A DNA stretch of 64,000 nt from Clostridium sp. CAG:288 (lineage in GTDB: Bacteria > Bacillota_I > Bacilli_A > RFN20 > CAG-288): assembly GCA_000437395.1 (NCBI GenBank), contig FR898192.1, positions 124,001-188,000 of the forward strand. Direction: 5' to 3'. Positions 61,260 to 64,000 of the stretch are shown here, in pieces. The stretch's first letter is position 1. Each line of letters begins with the position of its first letter. Below the pieces are notes generated by a model. It did not search any database. It was given only the letters and a program-made list of their open reading frames with translations, and was not told the DNA's origin. The position numbers and the translations under genes were made by a program.

Positions 61260-62057
61260 TTAATCTATTAAAGATAAACTTTTTAATGCGTTATAAATAC
61301 CATCATTATCGTTGCTGTCAGTATGAAGCTTAATTAGCTTTTTTAATTCGTCAGGAGCATTATCCATTAAATAGCCTTTTGAAACTGTAGTTAACATTTC
61401 AAAATCGTTATAGTTATCGCCGAAAGCTATAGTGTTGTTTATAGAAATATTCCATAATTGACAAAGCTTGTGTATAGCTGTGGCTTTAGTTATATTTTTC
61501 TCCATTATTTCAAGTAATATTGGAGATGATTTAACAATTGAAAAGTTTGGGAAATTATCTTTAATTTCTTTTTCTATTTCAAGAATTTTATCTGGGTTAC
61601 AAATACAAAGAATTTTATGGATTTCATCAGAAGTGATGGAATTTATATCTCCTTCAATTGATGTTGCTTCAACTATTCGTTCTTCGCGTTTTATTCGTTT
61701 ATCTGTTCTATCTTTGACAACCCATTCATCAAAAGAATATAGACACCAAGTTAAATCAAAATTTCTTTCTTCAATGAAAGAAATTATTTTCCTTGCATTA
61801 TCTTTATCCATACCTTTATGGTAAAGAACTTCTTTATTTGAATCTAAAATTAAGGCACCGCTATAAGATATTATAGAGCAATTAAAATTATTCTTTAGTA
61901 ATATAGGATATATTCCAGATGGACTTCTTGCTGAAATAATTACAAATGGAACATCTTTTATTTGCATTTTTTTAATTGCTACTAAAGTGTTTGGAAGTAC
62001 TTTATGATTTGAATCTAATAAAGTTCCATCGACATCACTAAACACAATCTTATCCAT
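61260..62057 (-). CDS. Cof-type HAD phosphatase
   Basis: A 265-residue phosphatase of the Cof subfamily (HAD IIB). FSDVDGTLLDSNH is motif I at residues 5-17, VIISARSPSGIYP motif II near 40, ITKATAIHKLC the lysine motif near 190, and IAFGDNYNDFEML motif IV near 215. These enzymes act on sugar phosphates, flavin nucleotides or related metabolites. GGAG precedes the start. The region before it holds an inverted repeat overlapping the -10 box. Confidence 0.88.
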   Translation of the reverse strand: MDKIVFSDVDGTLLDSNHKVLPNTLVAIKKMQIKDVPFVIISARSPSGIYPILLKNNFNCSIISYSGALILDSNKEVLYHKGMDKDNARKIISFIEERNFDLTWCLYSFDEWVVKDRTDKRIKREERIVEATSIEGDINSITSDEIHKILCICNPDKILEIEKEIKDNFPNFSIVKSSPILLEIMEKNITKATAIHKLCQLWNISINNTIAFGDNYNDFEMLTTVSKGYLMDNAPDELKKLIKLHTDSNDNDGIYNALKSLSLID

Positions 62058-62066
62058 AAAAAACTC

Positions 62067-62094
62067 CTTTTGATATTTTTATTATATCAAAAAG
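62067..62094 (-). promoter_or_regulatory. Dyad and -10 box before the Cof-type phosphatase
   Basis: CTTTTGATAT and ATATCAAAAAG form an inverted repeat with a 7-base centre. On the minus strand the first arm contains GATATAAT, a -10 box, and the second abuts the GGAG site, so a bound protein or RNA hairpin here could control the gene. Confidence 0.45.
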
Positions 62095-62109
62095 AGTATA
62101 AATTTACTT

Positions 62110-63084
62110 TTATTTTCCTTCAGGTAATGCACCTACTATTTTATGATTAATATATAATTCTTCTAAATATTTACAATCATCTGATAAATCCAAATCTATT
62201 GCTTTAACAGCATCTTCAAAGTGATTAATTTTAGTAGCTCCAACAACTGGAGATGCAACTCCTTTTTTATAAAGCCAAGCTAGTGAAATTTGAGCCATAG
62301 AAACGTTGTATTTTTGTGCTAATTGGTTAACTCTTTCAATTATTTGCAAATCGTTATCTTTAGCTGAATCATATTTCTTTCTTAAAGTGTTGTCGGTTTT
62401 AGATCTTGCTGTATCTGTCTCCCAATTAAGATGAGTGAGATGGCCACCGGCTAAAGGTGAATAAGGAATTAAAGAAACATTATATTGATTACAAACAGGA
62501 ATCATTTCACGTTCATCTTCTCTGTAAAGAAGATTGTAATGATTTTGCATTGTGGAGAAAAGAGTCCAACCATGTTCTTTAGCTACGACTTGCATATTAT
62601 GAAATTGATATGCATACATTACTGAAGCACCAATTGCTCTTACTTTTCCACTTTTTACAAGTTCGTTTAAGGCTTCCATAGTTTCTTCTATTGGAGTGTC
62701 ATAGTCAAATCTATGAATTTGATAAAGGTCTAAGTAATCAGTTTGTAATCGCTTAAGAGATTGATCACATTCTCTAATAATTGCTTCTTTTGAGAGTTTT
62801 CCTGGATTAAAATAAACTTTAGAAGCTATGACTACTTTTTCTCTAGGAGTATTTAATTCTTTTAAAGCATTTCCTATAAATATTTCGCTTGTTCCATGTG
62901 AATAAACGTTAGCTATATCAATAAAATTTACACCTAGTTCAAACGCTCTTTTAATTACTTTTGTCGTTTCTTCTTGGTTTAATGTCCATTCGTGGAAATC
63001 TTTAGATGGTTCACCAAATGACATGCCACCAATACATATTTTTTATACTTTGATACCTGTATTATCTAAAGTTGTATATTTCAT
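62110..63084 (-). pseudogene. Aldo/keto reductase with an in-frame TAA at codon 14
   Basis: GGAG precedes an ATG at 63084. The frame reads MKYTTLDNTGIKV, then TAA (63045-63043), then KICIGGMSFGEPSKDF and the rest of a typical aldo/keto reductase: NFIDIANVYSHGTSE (Asp, Tyr), ASKVYF (Lys), DLYQIHRFD (His), PYSPLAGGHLT and VVGATKINHFEDA. Relatives have serine at the stop (GIKVSKIC), so TCA to TAA explains it. Restart at the internal ATG (63024) would drop the first beta strands. It follows the flavodoxin gene in the TetR-controlled unit. Point mutation or read error. Confidence 0.82.
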
Positions 63085-63092
63085 AATTTCTC

Positions 63093-63596
63093 CTATTCTA
63101 ACAACCAATTTTGTAATCTATTCTTAGTTTCTAAAGAATTAACTTTTCTACCTTGAATTGCTAATCCTTCTTTGATTAAGGTGCCTTTACAATGTCTTTG
63201 TAAAGCTTCAACACAATCACCTAAGCCACTTCCTTTATGTGTAGTAAAAGGTTTAATTATTTTGTTGGTGAAATCAAGAATGTCTAATTGTGAATATAAT
63301 TCATATGGGTATTCGCCCCAGTATACTGGGCCACCTATATAGATAATAACGTATTTAGAAATATCGCTTATATATTCCTTTAATTTAGGTCTAGCGTTGC
63401 TTTCTTGGTATTCTTTTGCTTCATCACAGCACTTTGAATAATTTTTAGAGTATGGTATTGCTGGTTTGCATTTAAAAATATCAGCATTTCGTATTTTTTG
63501 TATTTCGTTTGCAATTAATTCAGTGTTACCAACTTTAATGTTTCCAACACCATAATTTTCATCAGCTCTTGAAAAATAAATAACTAGTTCTTTCAT
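63093..63596 (-). CDS. Flavodoxin-family protein
   Basis: A 167-residue flavoprotein. LVIYFSRADENYG at the N terminus and VGNTELIA form the FMN phosphate-binding loop region, and IYIGGPVYWGEYP near residue 90 is the second loop. It belongs to the larger flavodoxin/NAD(P)H-reductase-like group and carries electrons to reductases or quinones. It reads divergently from the TetR gene and downstream into an aldo/keto reductase, a common oxidative or carbonyl-stress pair. No clear ribosome site before the ATG. Confidence 0.85.
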   Translation of the reverse strand: MKELVIYFSRADENYGVGNIKVGNTELIANEIQKIRNADIFKCKPAIPYSKNYSKCCDEAKEYQESNARPKLKEYISDISKYVIIYIGGPVYWGEYPYELYSQLDILDFTNKIIKPFTTHKGSGLGDCVEALQRHCKGTLIKEGLAIQGRKVNSLETKNRLQNWLLE

Positions 63597-63609
63597 ATTT
63601 TATCATTAA

Positions 63610-63675
63610 TGACACAGTGTCAACTTGCTTTGATTATATTCTTTGTTTGACACTGTGTCAATAACTTATTATAAT
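63610..63675. promoter_or_regulatory. Divergent promoters and two TetR-type operators
   Basis: Operators TGACACAGTGTCA (63610-63622) and TGACACTGTGTCA (63648-63660) have centres 38 bases apart. Rightward for tetR: TTGACA (63647-63652), 17 bases, TATAAT (63670-63675). Leftward for the flavodoxin: TTGACA (63661-63656), 17 bases, TATAAT (63638-63633). Both -35 boxes lie in the same operator, and the other operator covers the flavodoxin start region. Confidence 0.88.
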
Positions 63676-63695
63676 ATTTCGATGAGGCAATAATA

Positions 63696-64000
63696 ATGAA
63701 AAGAGCATGTACAGAAGAGCAAGTTAATATTAGAAAAGAAGAAATTATTAATACAGTTAGCAAAATGTTTGACGAAATGGATTATCAAAATATTTCAATG
63801 AAAACAATTAGTGAAAAAATATCAATTGCTAGATCTTCTTTATATTGTTACTATAATTCTAAAGAAGAAATAATGCTCGATGTTTTAAAAAATGATTATA
63901 TTAAATTTTTAAAAACGATAATAGAAGATTTTGAAAAGAAAGATACTATTGAAGAATTAACTGATAATATAACTGATGCTTATATGAATAATTTAAGAGT
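63696..64000 (+). CDS. TetR family regulator, N-terminal part (continues beyond window)
   Basis: The first 101 residues are visible. The HTH lies at about 12-60: RKEEIINTVSKMFDEMDYQN, then ISMKTISEKISIARSSLYCYYNSKEEIML, the classic TetR pattern with YY(N)SKEE. The ligand-binding domain is mostly outside the window. GAGG precedes the ATG. The perfect palindromes overlapping its own promoter and those of the flavodoxin and the reductase at 40 kb indicate that it represses itself and both targets. Confidence 0.9.
   Translation, partial: MKRACTEEQVNIRKEEIINTVSKMFDEMDYQNISMKTISEKISIARSSLYCYYNSKEEIMLDVLKNDYIKFLKTIIEDFEKKDTIEELTDNITDAYMNNLR

Noticed and set aside
30952..64000. Prophage or integrative element bounded by tRNA-Leu
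   Set aside because: No integrase, phage structural gene or duplicate of the tRNA 3' end was seen in the window.
1..64000. CRISPR array, rRNA operon, transposase or replication origin
   Set aside because: No regularly spaced repeats, rRNA-like sequence, transposase motif or DnaA-box cluster was noticed.

Overview
The window comes from a low-GC, Gram-positive, spore-forming member of the Bacilli, probably a gut lineage related to Erysipelotrichia or neighbouring uncultured groups. The evidence is the very AT-rich DNA, strong GGAGG-type ribosome sites, an RNA polymerase delta subunit, RNase Y with YmdB, RicA next to MiaB, DnaD-Nth facing RecU-PBP1, and three sporulation or spore-coat genes (gerQ-like, spoIVA, spoVIF). 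TGA is used as a normal stop. The species cannot be named from sequence alone.

Region 1 (about 0.5-31 kb) is mostly conserved housekeeping DNA on the minus strand in Bacillus-like order: ywiB-like/argS/rpoE/fba, nrnA/cysQ, rny/ymdB/miaB/ricA, an ntdP-tsaE-tsaB-rimI-tsaD operon, recU-pbp1 facing dnaD-nth, dapB-cca-dipeptidase, hup, spoIVA, spoVIF, gpsA-der-cmk. It ends at a tRNA-Leu(CAA) gene.

Region 2 (about 31-64 kb) is accessory. It begins with about 1 kb of decayed DNA, then small unknown genes, acetyltransferases (one broken), a MATE pump, an XRE-membrane regulator, and a TPR-like membrane protein paired with a PP2C-type phosphatase. Its centrepiece is a tightly overlapped ten-gene minus-strand operon (52.9 to 40.4 kb): a FecB/FecCD/FecE-type ABC importer, three lipoproteins (two transglutaminase-like, one about 1000 residues with repeats), and a NifH-like reductase with two NifD/NifK-like partners. 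This looks like uptake of a metal chelate or tetrapyrrole at the surface followed by ATP-driven reduction inside the cell. The substrate is unknown, and I consider it the most interesting system here.

A second regulatory unit links two distant loci. A TetR-family gene at the right edge and an aldo/keto reductase gene at 40 kb both carry paired near-identical 13-bp palindromes with the same 38-bp centre spacing, overlapping consensus promoters.

Several genes in region 2 carry single-base lesions: a flotillin-like gene with internal TGA, an aldo/keto reductase with internal TAA, frameshifted acetyltransferases, and a small gene with a lost start. They may be true decay or errors in a draft assembly. 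tRNA genes are Leu(CAA), Leu(UAG), Arg(CCU) and Arg(CCG). I saw no rRNA, CRISPR array, transposase or replication origin.
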